From Bacteroidota bacterium (GTDB lineage: Bacteria > Bacteroidota > Bacteroidia > Chitinophagales > Chitinophagaceae), in NCBI GenBank assembly GCA_013285915.1, contig JABDGS010000014.1, forward strand, positions 1-54,167: 54,167 bases of DNA, in the 5' to 3' direction. The first letter of the stretch is position 1; each line of letters opens with the position of its first letter. Positions 15,883-25,612 of the stretch are shown here, one piece after another. Below the pieces are notes generated by a model. The model saw only the letters and a program-made list of their open reading frames with translations. It was not told the origin of the DNA and made no database searches. A program made the position numbers and the translations under genes.

Positions 15883-16983
15883 ATGAATATTGCAAATTGG
15901 GTCATGCGAATTTCTTTTTCCACGCTAAATTACGAGCAAAAGGGCCTGCTGGCCGAGGCTTTATACCTGCTGGTAATAGGTGTGCTAAGCCCTTTGGCGG
16001 TAGGGCTGCAAAATTTTTCCTGGTTTTCTTACACGCTTAGTTATGTGTTGCTCAATATCTTCTCGCTGCCTGTGCTGGTGTTGTTTTACCGCGCCTACCT
16101 GCCGCAAACCATTGGCAAGCGCAGGTATATCCTGTCCGTGCTGCTTTTTCCCATATTTATCGCATTATATGAATTAAATGATCGCATGGCCATGCTTGCA
16201 TTGCTGCACCTGCCTTTTATACCAGCGGGGTATAAAGCCGCCATCCAGTCTGCTCACCCCGAGCAACTGTTTAGCCTGCATTTTAATGAATATTTTGGCT
16301 ATACTATTTTGGTACTGCTGGCCGCAACTTCGCTGTATGTAATAAAGCTTTTATTTAAAAACCAGTATAATTTAAGCACTGTAGAAAATGAAAAACTAAA
16401 GCTCGAGCTTAACCAGCTTAAAACACAACTGCACCCACACTTTTTTTTCAATACCATTAATAACCTGTACTCGCTTAGCCTGCAGCAATCACCGCAAACT
16501 CCAAAGATGATTAACGGGCTTTCGGACATTATGCGTTACATTTTGTATGATGCGCATAACGAGCAAGTTTGGTTACAGCACGAGATTGAATTTATGAAAA
16601 GCTATATAAGCCTGGAAAATATGCGGCATGAAGGACAGGAAGCCATCAGCTTTATTACCCAGGGCGAAACGCAGCATATAAAAATAGCGCCATTGTTGTT
16701 TTTGCCGGTTATTGAAAACACGTTTAAACATGCTTTGCATACCGCCATGACTGGAAAATGGGTGAAACTGGTGTTGGCGGTTTATGATGACGAACTGGTT
16801 TTCCAGGCAGTTAACCCCAAAATACCTGAAAGCAACATACAAGATGAAACGCGTGGCGGTATAGGCCTTGTTAACCTGCACAAGCGCCTGCAACTGTTGT
16901 ATGCGGGCAGGCATGAGTTGGCTATACACGACGAAGCACATACATTTACGGTAATTTTAACCATCCGCTTTACAAATGATTAA
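15883..16983 (+). CDS. LytS/YehU-type sensor histidine kinase
   Basis: A 366-residue kinase. The first 170 residues hold about four membrane helices, followed by a short coiled segment and the His_kinase domain with QLHPHFFFNTINNL; His186 of this motif is the expected phosphate acceptor. The ATP-binding end has PVIENTFKHAL and R-G-G-I-G-L-V-N. An in-frame TTG lies one codon before the ATG at 15883, but the ATG is the normal choice. The gene overlaps the response regulator by 8 nt, so the two are translationally coupled and form a two-component pair. It is cytoplasmic-membrane located. The signal sensed is not evident; the pair lies directly upstream of the permease cluster. Confidence 0.93.
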   Translation: MNIANWVMRISFSTLNYEQKGLLAEALYLLVIGVLSPLAVGLQNFSWFSYTLSYVLLNIFSLPVLVLFYRAYLPQTIGKRRYILSVLLFPIFIALYELNDRMAMLALLHLPFIPAGYKAAIQSAHPEQLFSLHFNEYFGYTILVLLAATSLYVIKLLFKNQYNLSTVENEKLKLELNQLKTQLHPHFFFNTINNLYSLSLQQSPQTPKMINGLSDIMRYILYDAHNEQVWLQHEIEFMKSYISLENMRHEGQEAISFITQGETQHIKIAPLLFLPVIENTFKHALHTAMTGKWVKLVLAVYDDELVFQAVNPKIPESNIQDETRGGIGLVNLHKRLQLLYAGRHELAIHDEAHTFTVILTIRFTND

Positions 16984-17674
16984 CTGTATTGTTGTTGACG
17001 ATGAGCCTTTGGCCAGGCAGTTGATCGTATCCTATATAAGCCAGGTGCCCACCCTGCAATGCCTGGGCAGTTATCCCGGTGCCGCCGAGGCTTTTACTGC
17101 GCTGCATGCCCACCGCGTTGATGTGATTTTTATTGATATTGAGATGCCCGGCATTAACGGCATCAATTTTATCCGTTCGCTGAGGGTTGTGCCAAAAGTT
17201 GTTTTTATAACTGCTTATGCAGAATATGCAGTGGATGCTTTTGAGATTGACGCGATTGATTATTTGGTTAAACCCGTTACTATTGAACGCTTTCTTAAAA
17301 CTGCCCGGAAACTTATGCCGGCGCAGGATGAAAACAAAACGGTGCCACAAACTGCTGATGCGCCAAGTATATTTTTAAAAGTTGACAAACGTCTTGTAAA
17401 GATTGATTTTAATGATATGGTTTACATAGAGGGCTTGGGTGATTACCTTAAAGTACATTGCACGGGCCAAACCTATGTTATCTATATGCCGCTTGGAAAG
17501 ATAGAAGCCTTATTGCCATCCGGCAGGTTTATCCGCATACACAGGTCAACCATCGTTAATGTGCAATGCATCCGCTTTATTGAAGGCAATTTTGCGAGGG
17601 TAAATGATATGGATTTTTCTATCGGGCTTACTTACCGGGATAGCTTGCTAAAAAGCCTTGGTGGTGGCCAATAG
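16976..17674 (+). CDS. LytTR-family response regulator
   Basis: A 232-residue regulator partner of the kinase it overlaps. The receiver domain covers residues 1-120 with acidic residues D8, D9, phospho-acceptor Asp54 (FIDIEMPG) and Lys in DYLVKP. A LytTR DNA-binding domain follows (about 130-228; VYIEGLGDYLKVH, FIRIHRSTIVNV). LytTR regulators bind direct repeats upstream of target genes and often control envelope or transport functions. The ATG overlaps the upstream stop. The downstream 398-nt gap carries a hairpin that may end this operon. Confidence 0.94.
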   Translation: MINCIVVDDEPLARQLIVSYISQVPTLQCLGSYPGAAEAFTALHAHRVDVIFIDIEMPGINGINFIRSLRVVPKVVFITAYAEYAVDAFEIDAIDYLVKPVTIERFLKTARKLMPAQDENKTVPQTADAPSIFLKVDKRLVKIDFNDMVYIEGLGDYLKVHCTGQTYVIYMPLGKIEALLPSGRFIRIHRSTIVNVQCIRFIEGNFARVNDMDFSIGLTYRDSLLKSLGGGQ

Positions 17675-18072
17675 CTGTTGCACCCCAGGTTGCCGTCAAA
17701 GATGGCTGCTGCAGTAAATCCCCCCTGGGTCGGTAAATAATATTACACTCAAAATCATCAAAAAATTACTCATTTTGCCCAATTGGCGCAAGTATTCCCT
17801 CCGCGATGGGGCCACTTGCGCCCTTTTAGTGTTTGGGTACTGCGTCCCAATTCCGCCATTGTTTATCTTGTGTAGGTTGGGAGGTACTTATTTAAAAACC
17901 GTACTATACCAACTGTAAAGCTATCTTCGGTGATACATTTGACTATAATTTCGCACACCTCTTGCAACATTTTCAAACGTTATGTTACCTTGGCAATAGG
18001 TAAGGGTATTATTGTCATTAGCTATGCTATTGACATACATTTTAACATATTGATAGCCAGTATCAAACCGAA
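17675..18072. other. 398-nt gap upstream of the first fusion gene
   Basis: It contains the inverted repeat at 17785-17822 but no gene on either strand and no exact TAnnTTTG element close to 18073. The start signals of the first fusion gene are therefore not resolved. Confidence 0.5.
17785..17830 (+). terminator. Possible terminator after the LytTR gene
   Basis: GGCGCAAGT (17785-17793) and ACTTGCGCC (17814-17822) form a perfect 9-bp stem around a 20-nt loop, followed by CTTTTAGTG. The short T-run makes it a weak terminator; a protein-binding inverted repeat is the alternative. Confidence 0.45.
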
Positions 18073-18313
18073 TTGAATTCCTATACATTCCATATTAGCC
18101 TTTACGACCTGGCCTTTCTCGGTGCGATATTTATCGGGCTGGCCTTCGCCATGCAGTTATGGTTCACCAAAACTATTAACCGCAGTGCCAACCGGTTTCT
18201 TGCTCTTGCATTGGTCACCATGATTTTATGGATGGCCAGGGTACTGGCTATTGACATAAGACTTGAAACTTACCTGCCCCATTGGGATTGGCTGCCCATG
18301 CAATTTTTGCTGG
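18073..18313 (+). repeat. Near-identical 241-nt tract shared with 21846-22086
   Basis: The first 241 nt of the two fusion genes differ at only four positions by eye. Beyond it they diverge markedly, and the permease halves are only distantly alike. This pattern suggests recent gene conversion. Confidence 0.85.
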
Positions 18314-21300
18314 CACTGGGCCCGCTCATGTATTTTTATGTACTTAAAATAACCCGCCCGCAGTATAAACTCCGTTGGAGAGACCTTGTGCATTTCAGCC
18401 CCCTGCTGCTGGAACAAAGCGCCCTCGCGCTACAGATAAGGGAAAGTGCCAAAACAGGAGCTGCCACGTACGCCACCCATACTTTTCACCAATTGAACCC
18501 GGTATTACAACTGCTTATATTTATTTCCATCATAATCTACCTTTACCGGTCTTACCAACTCATACAGGATTTTTACAAACGGCAGCAGCCTGTTCTTATG
18601 GACCGCTCTCTGCTTGAATTCCGGTGGCTGCGCCGCCTGCTTGCTGCCACAGCGCTGTTATGGCTTTTGTGGATATTTTGTGCCGCCTTTGACTATTTTG
18701 GTTATCGCAGTCAATCAAGCATACAAGTTTACTATCCCTTTTATATCTTTTTCGTGGTGATTATTATATGGACTGCCATGGCCGCTTTCTTAAAGCCGCA
18801 GGCTGCGGTAACGGCGCAAGCAGCCACACCCCTTAAGCAGCCGGTGCCGGCTGAACTGAGGGCAAAAGGCGTTTGGCTTAAAAGGGCCATGGAAGCCAAC
18901 CTGTATTACCAGGACCCGGAATTGAGCCTAAGCTCCCTTGCCGAAAAATTAAGGATGCAGCCTCACGAATTATCGCGTGTCATCAATACCGCATTAAAAA
19001 AAGGCTTTAATGATTTTATTAATGAATATCGCGTCCGCGATGTAGTGGCGAAAATGAAAGATCCATCATATAGTAATATGACCCTGCTTGGAATCGCGTA
19101 TGAAGCCGGATTCAATTCAAAAGCCACTTTTAACCGCAGTTTCAAACAGGTGGCGGGAAAAAGCGCCGCAGAATTTAAAAATGATCTGGAAAAACAGGAC
19201 TCATCTTATGATTTGACGCGCTTATCCGGTCCCGCAGCGGTAATTTCAAACCATCGAGCCCTACCATGGGCTGAAGTGAAATTAAACCGCAATTTTATGT
19301 TTAGAAATTATTTAAAAACCGCTTTTAGAGGCTTAAGCAAAAACAAAACTTTTGCTATTCTAAATATTGCCGGTTTATCTATAGGTGTGGCCTGTTCGTT
19401 GCTGATAGCCCTGTATGTACTGGACGAATTAAGCTACGACAGGTTTAATGCGCGGGCTAACGATATTTACCGGATTGATGAACAGCTTAAGTATGGTGAT
19501 TTCAATTACAATGGCGCAGAGGTGCCTGCAATAATGGGGCCTGTTTTTGCGAAGGATTTTATGCAGATAGAACATTATACACGGTTAAAAGCCAACTCCG
19601 GCGTTATTGTCAAGAGGGGCAATGAGAACATTAGAGAAGACCAGGCAGCCTATGCAGATTCCTCCTTATTTGATGTTTTTACATTACACATGATTGCTGG
19701 GGACAGAAAGGCTGCACTTAAAGAACCGCATAGTTTGGTGGTTACTGCAAGCACCGCCAAAAAATATTTTGGGAGCGTAGATATTATAGGGAAAGCACTT
19801 TTGTTAAACGGCAATACCAATTACAAAATCACCGGCGTAATTGAGGATATTCCTGCGCAATCTCATTTTAATTTCGGCCTGTTTATGCCCATTAGCGAAC
19901 TAGACGAGAGCCGGAATGATAGCTGGATCAATTACAATTTTCAAACTTACCTGCTATTGAAACCTGGCACCGATTTTCAAGCATTTGAAAAAGAGTTGAA
20001 CGAGACAATGCAGCGATATCAAAGCCAGCAGTTTAAGTCAATATTGAACATAAGCGAAGATGATTTTAAGAAAGCAGGCAATTATATAAAGTGCAGCCTG
20101 ATGCCTCTTATGGACATACACCTGCATTCAAACCTGGCTTATGAATTCGAGGTTAATGGCAGCATTCAATATGTATATATTTTTTCGGCCATCGCCATTT
20201 TTATTTTGTTGCTTGCCTGCATAAACTTTATGAACCTTTCAACCGCCCGTTCGGCCAACCGTGCAAAAGAAGTGGGTGTAAGAAAAGTACTGGGTGGCCT
20301 TAAAAATAATTTGATTACGCAGTTCCTGGCAGAATCATTGGTGGCTTGTTTTCTGTCGTTTGTAATAGCCATTGTAATGGTTGCTTTCCTCTTACCGTAT
20401 TTTAACCAGTTAGCCGGCAAACAGATTCAAGTATCCATGTTGTTTAGCCCGGGCATTGTAGGGGGTATTTTATTGCTACTAGTTTTTGTAAGCTTAATAT
20501 CCGGTAGCTACCCTGCATTTTTCCTTTCTTCTTTCCAACCAATAAAAGTATTAAAGGGCAGCTTGTCCACAGGCTTTAAGGGCTCGGCCTTACGGAACAC
20601 GCTTGTGGTAGTGCAGTTTACTATTTCCGTTATATTAATGATTGGCACACTGGTGATTTACAACCAGCTTCTGTATATAAGGAACAAAGATTTAGGCTTT
20701 ACCAAGGAGGAGGTGTTAATGCTGCAAAACACAGCCGCATTAAATGGCCATACAAAAGCTTTTGAAGACGAATTGTTGGGGATGCCGGGGGTTAAAAATG
20801 TAACCAGTTCCGGTTTTTTACCTGTTTCGGGGAACAGGACTGACAATGGTTTCGTGACTACACCTCATTTTGACGGTAAAAATTTCACGTTGATGCAGTC
20901 ATGGCGCGTTGATGATAGATACCTTCCTACATTCCAGATACAATTGAAAAGCGGAAGGAATTTTTCTGCACAGTATCTAACCGATTCTAATGCAGTAATC
21001 ATTAATGAAACGGCGGCAAAATTATTTGGCAAGGTAGACCCCGTGAATAAAAAGCTATACCAGATTGCCGACCTTTCTGCAGGAAGGCTGATTGAGTATG
21101 ATATTATTGGCGTGATAAAGGACTTTAATTTCAACTCCCTTCATGAGCAAGTTGCCCCATTGGTATTAAACCTGCAGCAAGACAACCAAGGCATGGCTGT
21201 GCGCTTTAGCAGTAGTGATATTCCGGGTTTATTGAGCGAGATAAAAGCCACGTGGAAAACAATGGCGCCGACGCAGCCGTTTAGCTATTCTTTTATGGAT

Positions 21301-21720
21301 GAAGAATTCAGTAAACTGTACAGTGTAGACCAACGCAGAGAAAAAATCTTCTTTTTATTTTCAATCCTTGCCATTGTAATTGCATGCCTGGGGCTATTTG
21401 GGCTGGTAACATTTGCGGCAGAACAGCGTATAAAGGAAATTGGCATTCGCAAAGTGTTGGGCGCTGCCACTAAAGATATTTTTATAATGCTTTCTAAAGA
21501 TTTTGCAAGGCTTATCCTGGTGTCTATTTGCATTGCGTCGCCTATTGCATGGTGGGCGATGAGCAAATGGCTGCAGGATTTTGCCTACCGTATCAATATA
21601 GGCTGGTGGATGTTTGCGGCAGTTGGCGCTATTTGTTTGCTGATAGCACTTGTTACTATTAGTTTTCAGGCAATCAAAGCAGCGTTGGCTAACCCGGTGA
21701 AGAGTTTGAGGAGTGAATGA
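18073..21720 (+). CDS. Fusion protein: membrane-bound AraC-type regulator joined to a MacB/FtsX-type ABC permease (copy 1)
   Basis: A 1215-residue protein. Residues 1-250 hold about seven membrane helices; residues about 268-370 form an AraC-type double helix-turn-helix (ELSLSSLAEKLRMQPHELS, then GIAYEAGFNSKATFNRSFK). From Met409 a complete permease begins: an N-terminal helix, a MacB-like periplasmic domain and two FtsX blocks (KEVGVRKVLGG and KEIGIRKVLGA), ending NPVKSLRSE. The stand-alone permease at 25756 has the same length as this second half, which shows the fusion boundary. The start is TTG at 18073: homology with copy 2 begins exactly there, and the next ATG (residue 27) would cut the first helix. 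No ATPase gene is nearby, so the partner is unknown. It could couple transport state directly to gene control. Confidence 0.85.
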   Translation: MNSYTFHISLYDLAFLGAIFIGLAFAMQLWFTKTINRSANRFLALALVTMILWMARVLAIDIRLETYLPHWDWLPMQFLLALGPLMYFYVLKITRPQYKLRWRDLVHFSPLLLEQSALALQIRESAKTGAATYATHTFHQLNPVLQLLIFISIIIYLYRSYQLIQDFYKRQQPVLMDRSLLEFRWLRRLLAATALLWLLWIFCAAFDYFGYRSQSSIQVYYPFYIFFVVIIIWTAMAAFLKPQAAVTAQAATPLKQPVPAELRAKGVWLKRAMEANLYYQDPELSLSSLAEKLRMQPHELSRVINTALKKGFNDFINEYRVRDVVAKMKDPSYSNMTLLGIAYEAGFNSKATFNRSFKQVAGKSAAEFKNDLEKQDSSYDLTRLSGPAAVISNHRALPWAEVKLNRNFMFRNYLKTAFRGLSKNKTFAILNIAGLSIGVACSLLIALYVLDELSYDRFNARANDIYRIDEQLKYGDFNYNGAEVPAIMGPVFAKDFMQIEHYTRLKANSGVIVKRGNENIREDQAAYADSSLFDVFTLHMIAGDRKAALKEPHSLVVTASTAKKYFGSVDIIGKALLLNGNTNYKITGVIEDIPAQSHFNFGLFMPISELDESRNDSWINYNFQTYLLLKPGTDFQAFEKELNETMQRYQSQQFKSILNISEDDFKKAGNYIKCSLMPLMDIHLHSNLAYEFEVNGSIQYVYIFSAIAIFILLLACINFMNLSTARSANRAKEVGVRKVLGGLKNNLITQFLAESLVACFLSFVIAIVMVAFLLPYFNQLAGKQIQVSMLFSPGIVGGILLLLVFVSLISGSYPAFFLSSFQPIKVLKGSLSTGFKGSALRNTLVVVQFTISVILMIGTLVIYNQLLYIRNKDLGFTKEEVLMLQNTAALNGHTKAFEDELLGMPGVKNVTSSGFLPVSGNRTDNGFVTTPHFDGKNFTLMQSWRVDDRYLPTFQIQLKSGRNFSAQYLTDSNAVIINETAAKLFGKVDPVNKKLYQIADLSAGRLIEYDIIGVIKDFNFNSLHEQVAPLVLNLQQDNQGMAVRFSSSDIPGLLSEIKATWKTMAPTQPFSYSFMDEEFSKLYSVDQRREKIFFLFSILAIVIACLGLFGLVTFAAEQRIKEIGIRKVLGAATKDIFIMLSKDFARLILVSICIASPIAWWAMSKWLQDFAYRINIGWWMFAAVGAICLLIALVTISFQAIKAALANPVKSLRSE

Positions 21721-21831
21721 AGAAGGGCTGTTAACCGGATAGCTCTGTGTTCGGTTCTGTTACAACTCTCAGGCATCCAAAAATCTAATTTATTGTTTTC
21801 CAGTATTTTGAGGATTTGGAATAGGGATTGC

Positions 21832-21839
21832 TAAATTTG
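21832..21839 (+). promoter_or_regulatory. -7 element (TAAATTTG) for fusion copy 2
   Basis: An exact TAnnTTTG match 6 nt before the TTG start at 21846. A leaderless transcript would begin at or next to that TTG, which supports it as the real start codon. Confidence 0.55.
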
Positions 21840-21845
21840 AGGTGT

Positions 21846-22086
21846 TTGAATTCCTATACATTCCATATCAGTCTTTACGACCTGGCCTTTCTCGGTGCGA
21901 TATTTATCGGGCTGGCCTTCGCCATGCAGTTATGGTTCACCAAAACTGTTAACCGCAGTGCCAACCGGTTTCTTGCTCTTGCATTGGTCACCATGATTTT
22001 ATGGATGGCCAGGGTATTGGCTATTGACATAAGACTTGAAACTTACCTGCCCCATTGGGATTGGCTGCCCATGCAATTTTTGCTGG
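21846..22086 (+). repeat. Near-identical 241-nt tract shared with 18073-18313
   Basis: Second copy of the conserved 5' tract. Similarity starts at the TTG codon on both sides and drops after TTTTTGCTGG. Confidence 0.85.
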
Positions 22087-25000
22087 GGTTGGGCCCGTTA
22101 CTATATTTTTATGTACTTAAAATAACCCGCCCGCGATATAAATTTCGTTGGCAGGACTTACTGCATTTCAGCCCCCTGTTGTTGGAGCCGGCAGCACTGA
22201 TCCTGGAAACCAGGGAAGGTGCCAGGACCGGTGCCGCTTCCTATGTTACCCAAACTTATCAGCAATTAAACCCGCTATTACAACTACTTATATTTATTTC
22301 TATAATAACCTACCTGCGCCTGTCTAATACGCTTATACAAAAATTTTACCGCCGGTTGCAACCAGTTCTTATGGACCGGCCACTTATTGAATTTAGGTGG
22401 CTTCGCCGCCTGCTGGCAGCCACGGCTGTGTTATGGTGCTTATGGATAGCCTGCGCCGCAGTTGATTATTTTGGTTACCGCAATCAGTCAGGCATACAGC
22501 TTTATTATCCCTTTTATATCTTCTTCGCAGTGATCATAATATGGACGGCGGCGGCAGCCTTCTTAAAGCCGCAAGCGGCAATAATGGCTCAAACAGCTAC
22601 TCCAACAAAGCCGCCGGTACCGGCCGAACTGAGAGCAAAAGGTGCATGGCTTAAGCGGTCCATGGAAGCCAACCTGTATTACCAGGATCCGGAATTGAGC
22701 TTAAGCTCACTTGCCAAAAAGCTGGGCATGCAACCGCATGAGTTATCACGGATCATCAATACAGCGATCAAAAAAAACTTTAATGACTTCATTAACGAGT
22801 ATCGAATACGGGACGTAGTATCGAAAATGCAGGATCCTGCTTATGACAACATGACTATGCTGGGTATTGCATTTGAGGCAGGTTTTAACTCTAAATCCAC
22901 TTTTAACCGTATTTTCAGGCAAATGACAGGGAAAAGTGCGGCTGAATTTAAAGCCACCCTGCAAAAAGATAGCCCACCTTATCATTTGAGCCTCTATTCT
23001 CATTCCGAGGCGGTAATTTCAAGCCATCAAGCCACACCTAAATGGGCTGAATTGAAATTAAACCGCAATTATATGTTCAGAAGTAATTTGAAGATCGCAT
23101 GGCGCAATATCCGAAGGAACAAACTGTTTAGTCTTATAAACATTATCGGCTTATCTATTGGCATAAGCGCTACCGTTGTCATCTTCCTGATAGCACAGTA
23201 CGACTTTACCTTTGACAAATTTCACAAAGACACCGATCGCATCTACCGTGTAGTAAGTAATTTCTCTTACCAGGGCAATGCCGGTTATTCGCGTGGTGTT
23301 TCGGGCCCTGTGCCACAGGTTGTTAAAACGCGGGTAACAGGGGTGGAATTAACCGTGCCCATATTCAGCATTGCACCTGATGTGTTTATTGAGAATAAAA
23401 AGGGCGAACCTACAAAATTCAAGGCGCAGGACAGAACCGCTTTTATAAGCCCCGGCTATTTTAAAATATTCAATTATACGTGGCTCACCGGCTCACCGTC
23501 CACTTCTCTAAATGCGCCTAACACGGTGGTGCTTGCCTCTAACCAGGCTAAGCTTTATTTTCCCACCTTGCCTTACGATAAAATAGTGGGTAAAATAATT
23601 ACTTACGATACATTGCAGGTAACGGTTACCGGCATTGTGCAAACAATTACGGAAAATACTGACCTTACTTTTAAAGATTTTATCTCTTACAGCACCATAA
23701 ATGCGCATAAAGACCTTGCAGACATGGCCGGGCTAACCAATTGGGGCGGCACCAATTCATCATCGGTGTTATTTATCAAGTTGCTTCCGGGTACCAAACC
23801 GGCCGGCATTGAGAACCAGTTGAACGCCATGCTAAAAAAAGAAGATCCGCAGGAGAAAGGAAATTCAAGATCGTTTGGCATGGAGCGGTTTGGCGATATA
23901 CATTTTGATGACAGGTACGGCGTGTTTAACTTTAGCAGCGCCGCCAGCAAAAACACTTTGTATGGTTTATTGGCAATAGCTGCGTTCCTGCTTGTACTGG
24001 CATCAATAAACTTTATTAACCTAACCACTGCACAGGCCACCCAGCGTGCAAAAGAAATTGGCGTACGCAAAACCATGGGCAGCACGCGCACGCAATTGAT
24101 AGTTCAGTTTTTAAGCGAAACCTTTTTAATAACCCTGTTCGCGGTTATTCTTTCACTATTGCTCGCGCCGGTTATTTTAAATGTTTTTGCAGATTTTATC
24201 CCCGCCGGCATTACCATAACCCTGTTATTTCAGCCTGCGGTTATTTTATTTCTTGTTATATTAACGGTTGTTGTTACCGTGCTGTCGGGCTTTTATCCAG
24301 CTGTAATGCTTTCCCGCTTCAAACCGGTGGCAGTGCTTAAAAACCAGGTACAGAACAGCAGCAAAAGCCGTAATGCATGGCTGCGTAAATCGCTCAGCGT
24401 ATCGCAGTTTGTTATTGCGCAATTTTTTATAATGGCTACCGTGCTGGTAAGCAAGCAGGTTTATTACGCCCTGCATAAAGACCTCGGTTTTAAAAAAGAT
24501 GCCATTGTTGTTTTCGGTGCGCCCTGGAACAAAACCAACACCGGGAAAAATCATTTAGTGCTGAATAAACTGTGCGCCATGCCGCAGGTTGAATTGGCAA
24601 GCATTGGCGCAGATGCGCCGGCATCAGGCGGCACCAGTTCAACCGAGGGTATTTACACTGATGGTAAAAAAGAGCTGAAGACAGCCGTGGAACTTAAGTT
24701 TGGCGACAGTAATTATCTTAAGATATACCAAATAAAGCTGCTTGCAGGCAGGAATATTGCGCAGCACGACACCGCGCACGCCCTGCTTATTAATAATACG
24801 TACGCTAAACTGATCGGCTTTAAAAATCCTGCCGATGCCATTGGCAAAACATTTAAGCTGGACGGCAAGCAAATGATGATTGCCGGCGTGATGGGCGATT
24901 TTGCTGAACGCTCTTTGCACTCGGCTATCAACCCGCTGGCGCTGCAATATGCCAAAGAAACGTATGAAACGCGTGTGTGGCATGTGGCCCTTAAGCCCCA

Positions 25001-25520
25001 AACCGCCGGGGGCAATGAATGGAAAACAGCCATTACTGCCATGGGCAAAGCATTTAAAGAAGTTTACCCCGATGATGATTTTGATTATAGTTTTTATGAT
25101 GACGCCATTGCGCGTTTTTACAGCGGCGAGCAGCATATTTCAACATTATTAAGCTGGGCCACCGGCCTATCCATACTTATCAGTTGCCTTGGCTTGCTTG
25201 GCCTCGCTATTTATACCACAAACCAGCGCACAAAAGAAATTGGCGTGCGCAAAGTATTGGGCGCATCCGTTGTGCAAATAGTAAGGTTGCTATCTACTGA
25301 ACTGGTTGTGCTTATTCTACTGGCCTTTGTTATTGTAACACCCATCGCCTGGTGGGCCATGCATAATTGGATAGAAGATTATGCCGACCGCACAACCATT
25401 AGCTGGTGGATATTTGCTGCCAGTGGTGCAGGCATGTTGCTGGTGGCAGTTCTTACATCCAGCTTTCAAACGGTTAAAGCGGCTATTACCAACCCGGTAA
25501 AAAGTTTAAGGAGCGAATAA
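21846..25520 (+). CDS. Fusion protein: membrane-bound AraC-type regulator joined to a MacB/FtsX-type ABC permease (copy 2)
   Basis: A 1224-residue paralogue of the gene at 18073, with the same order: about seven membrane helices, an AraC-type helix-turn-helix near residues 268-370 (SLAKKLGMQPHELS; GIAFEAGFNSKSTFNRIF), then a full permease from Met410, one codon off from copy 1. The permease carries KEIGVRKTMGS and KEIGVRKVLGA blocks and ends NPVKSLRSE. Its permease half differs strongly from copy 1, whereas the first 80 residues are almost identical. The start is TTG at 21846, at the exact boundary of similarity; an in-frame TTG at 21828 would add six unshared residues. It follows copy 1 by 125 nt and has its own promoter-like element. 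No ATPase is present in the window. Confidence 0.85.
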   Translation: MNSYTFHISLYDLAFLGAIFIGLAFAMQLWFTKTVNRSANRFLALALVTMILWMARVLAIDIRLETYLPHWDWLPMQFLLGLGPLLYFYVLKITRPRYKFRWQDLLHFSPLLLEPAALILETREGARTGAASYVTQTYQQLNPLLQLLIFISIITYLRLSNTLIQKFYRRLQPVLMDRPLIEFRWLRRLLAATAVLWCLWIACAAVDYFGYRNQSGIQLYYPFYIFFAVIIIWTAAAAFLKPQAAIMAQTATPTKPPVPAELRAKGAWLKRSMEANLYYQDPELSLSSLAKKLGMQPHELSRIINTAIKKNFNDFINEYRIRDVVSKMQDPAYDNMTMLGIAFEAGFNSKSTFNRIFRQMTGKSAAEFKATLQKDSPPYHLSLYSHSEAVISSHQATPKWAELKLNRNYMFRSNLKIAWRNIRRNKLFSLINIIGLSIGISATVVIFLIAQYDFTFDKFHKDTDRIYRVVSNFSYQGNAGYSRGVSGPVPQVVKTRVTGVELTVPIFSIAPDVFIENKKGEPTKFKAQDRTAFISPGYFKIFNYTWLTGSPSTSLNAPNTVVLASNQAKLYFPTLPYDKIVGKIITYDTLQVTVTGIVQTITENTDLTFKDFISYSTINAHKDLADMAGLTNWGGTNSSSVLFIKLLPGTKPAGIENQLNAMLKKEDPQEKGNSRSFGMERFGDIHFDDRYGVFNFSSAASKNTLYGLLAIAAFLLVLASINFINLTTAQATQRAKEIGVRKTMGSTRTQLIVQFLSETFLITLFAVILSLLLAPVILNVFADFIPAGITITLLFQPAVILFLVILTVVVTVLSGFYPAVMLSRFKPVAVLKNQVQNSSKSRNAWLRKSLSVSQFVIAQFFIMATVLVSKQVYYALHKDLGFKKDAIVVFGAPWNKTNTGKNHLVLNKLCAMPQVELASIGADAPASGGTSSTEGIYTDGKKELKTAVELKFGDSNYLKIYQIKLLAGRNIAQHDTAHALLINNTYAKLIGFKNPADAIGKTFKLDGKQMMIAGVMGDFAERSLHSAINPLALQYAKETYETRVWHVALKPQTAGGNEWKTAITAMGKAFKEVYPDDDFDYSFYDDAIARFYSGEQHISTLLSWATGLSILISCLGLLGLAIYTTNQRTKEIGVRKVLGASVVQIVRLLSTELVVLILLAFVIVTPIAWWAMHNWIEDYADRTTISWWIFAASGAGMLLVAVLTSSFQTVKAAITNPVKSLRSE

Positions 25521-25612
25521 TTTGGAGCAATTATCCTTTGAAAAGTTTCGCAAGCAGGGCGATGAATATATTGCCCCACGGCCTTCTTTCTTAAGACACA
25601 GCCGTTTGCCAC

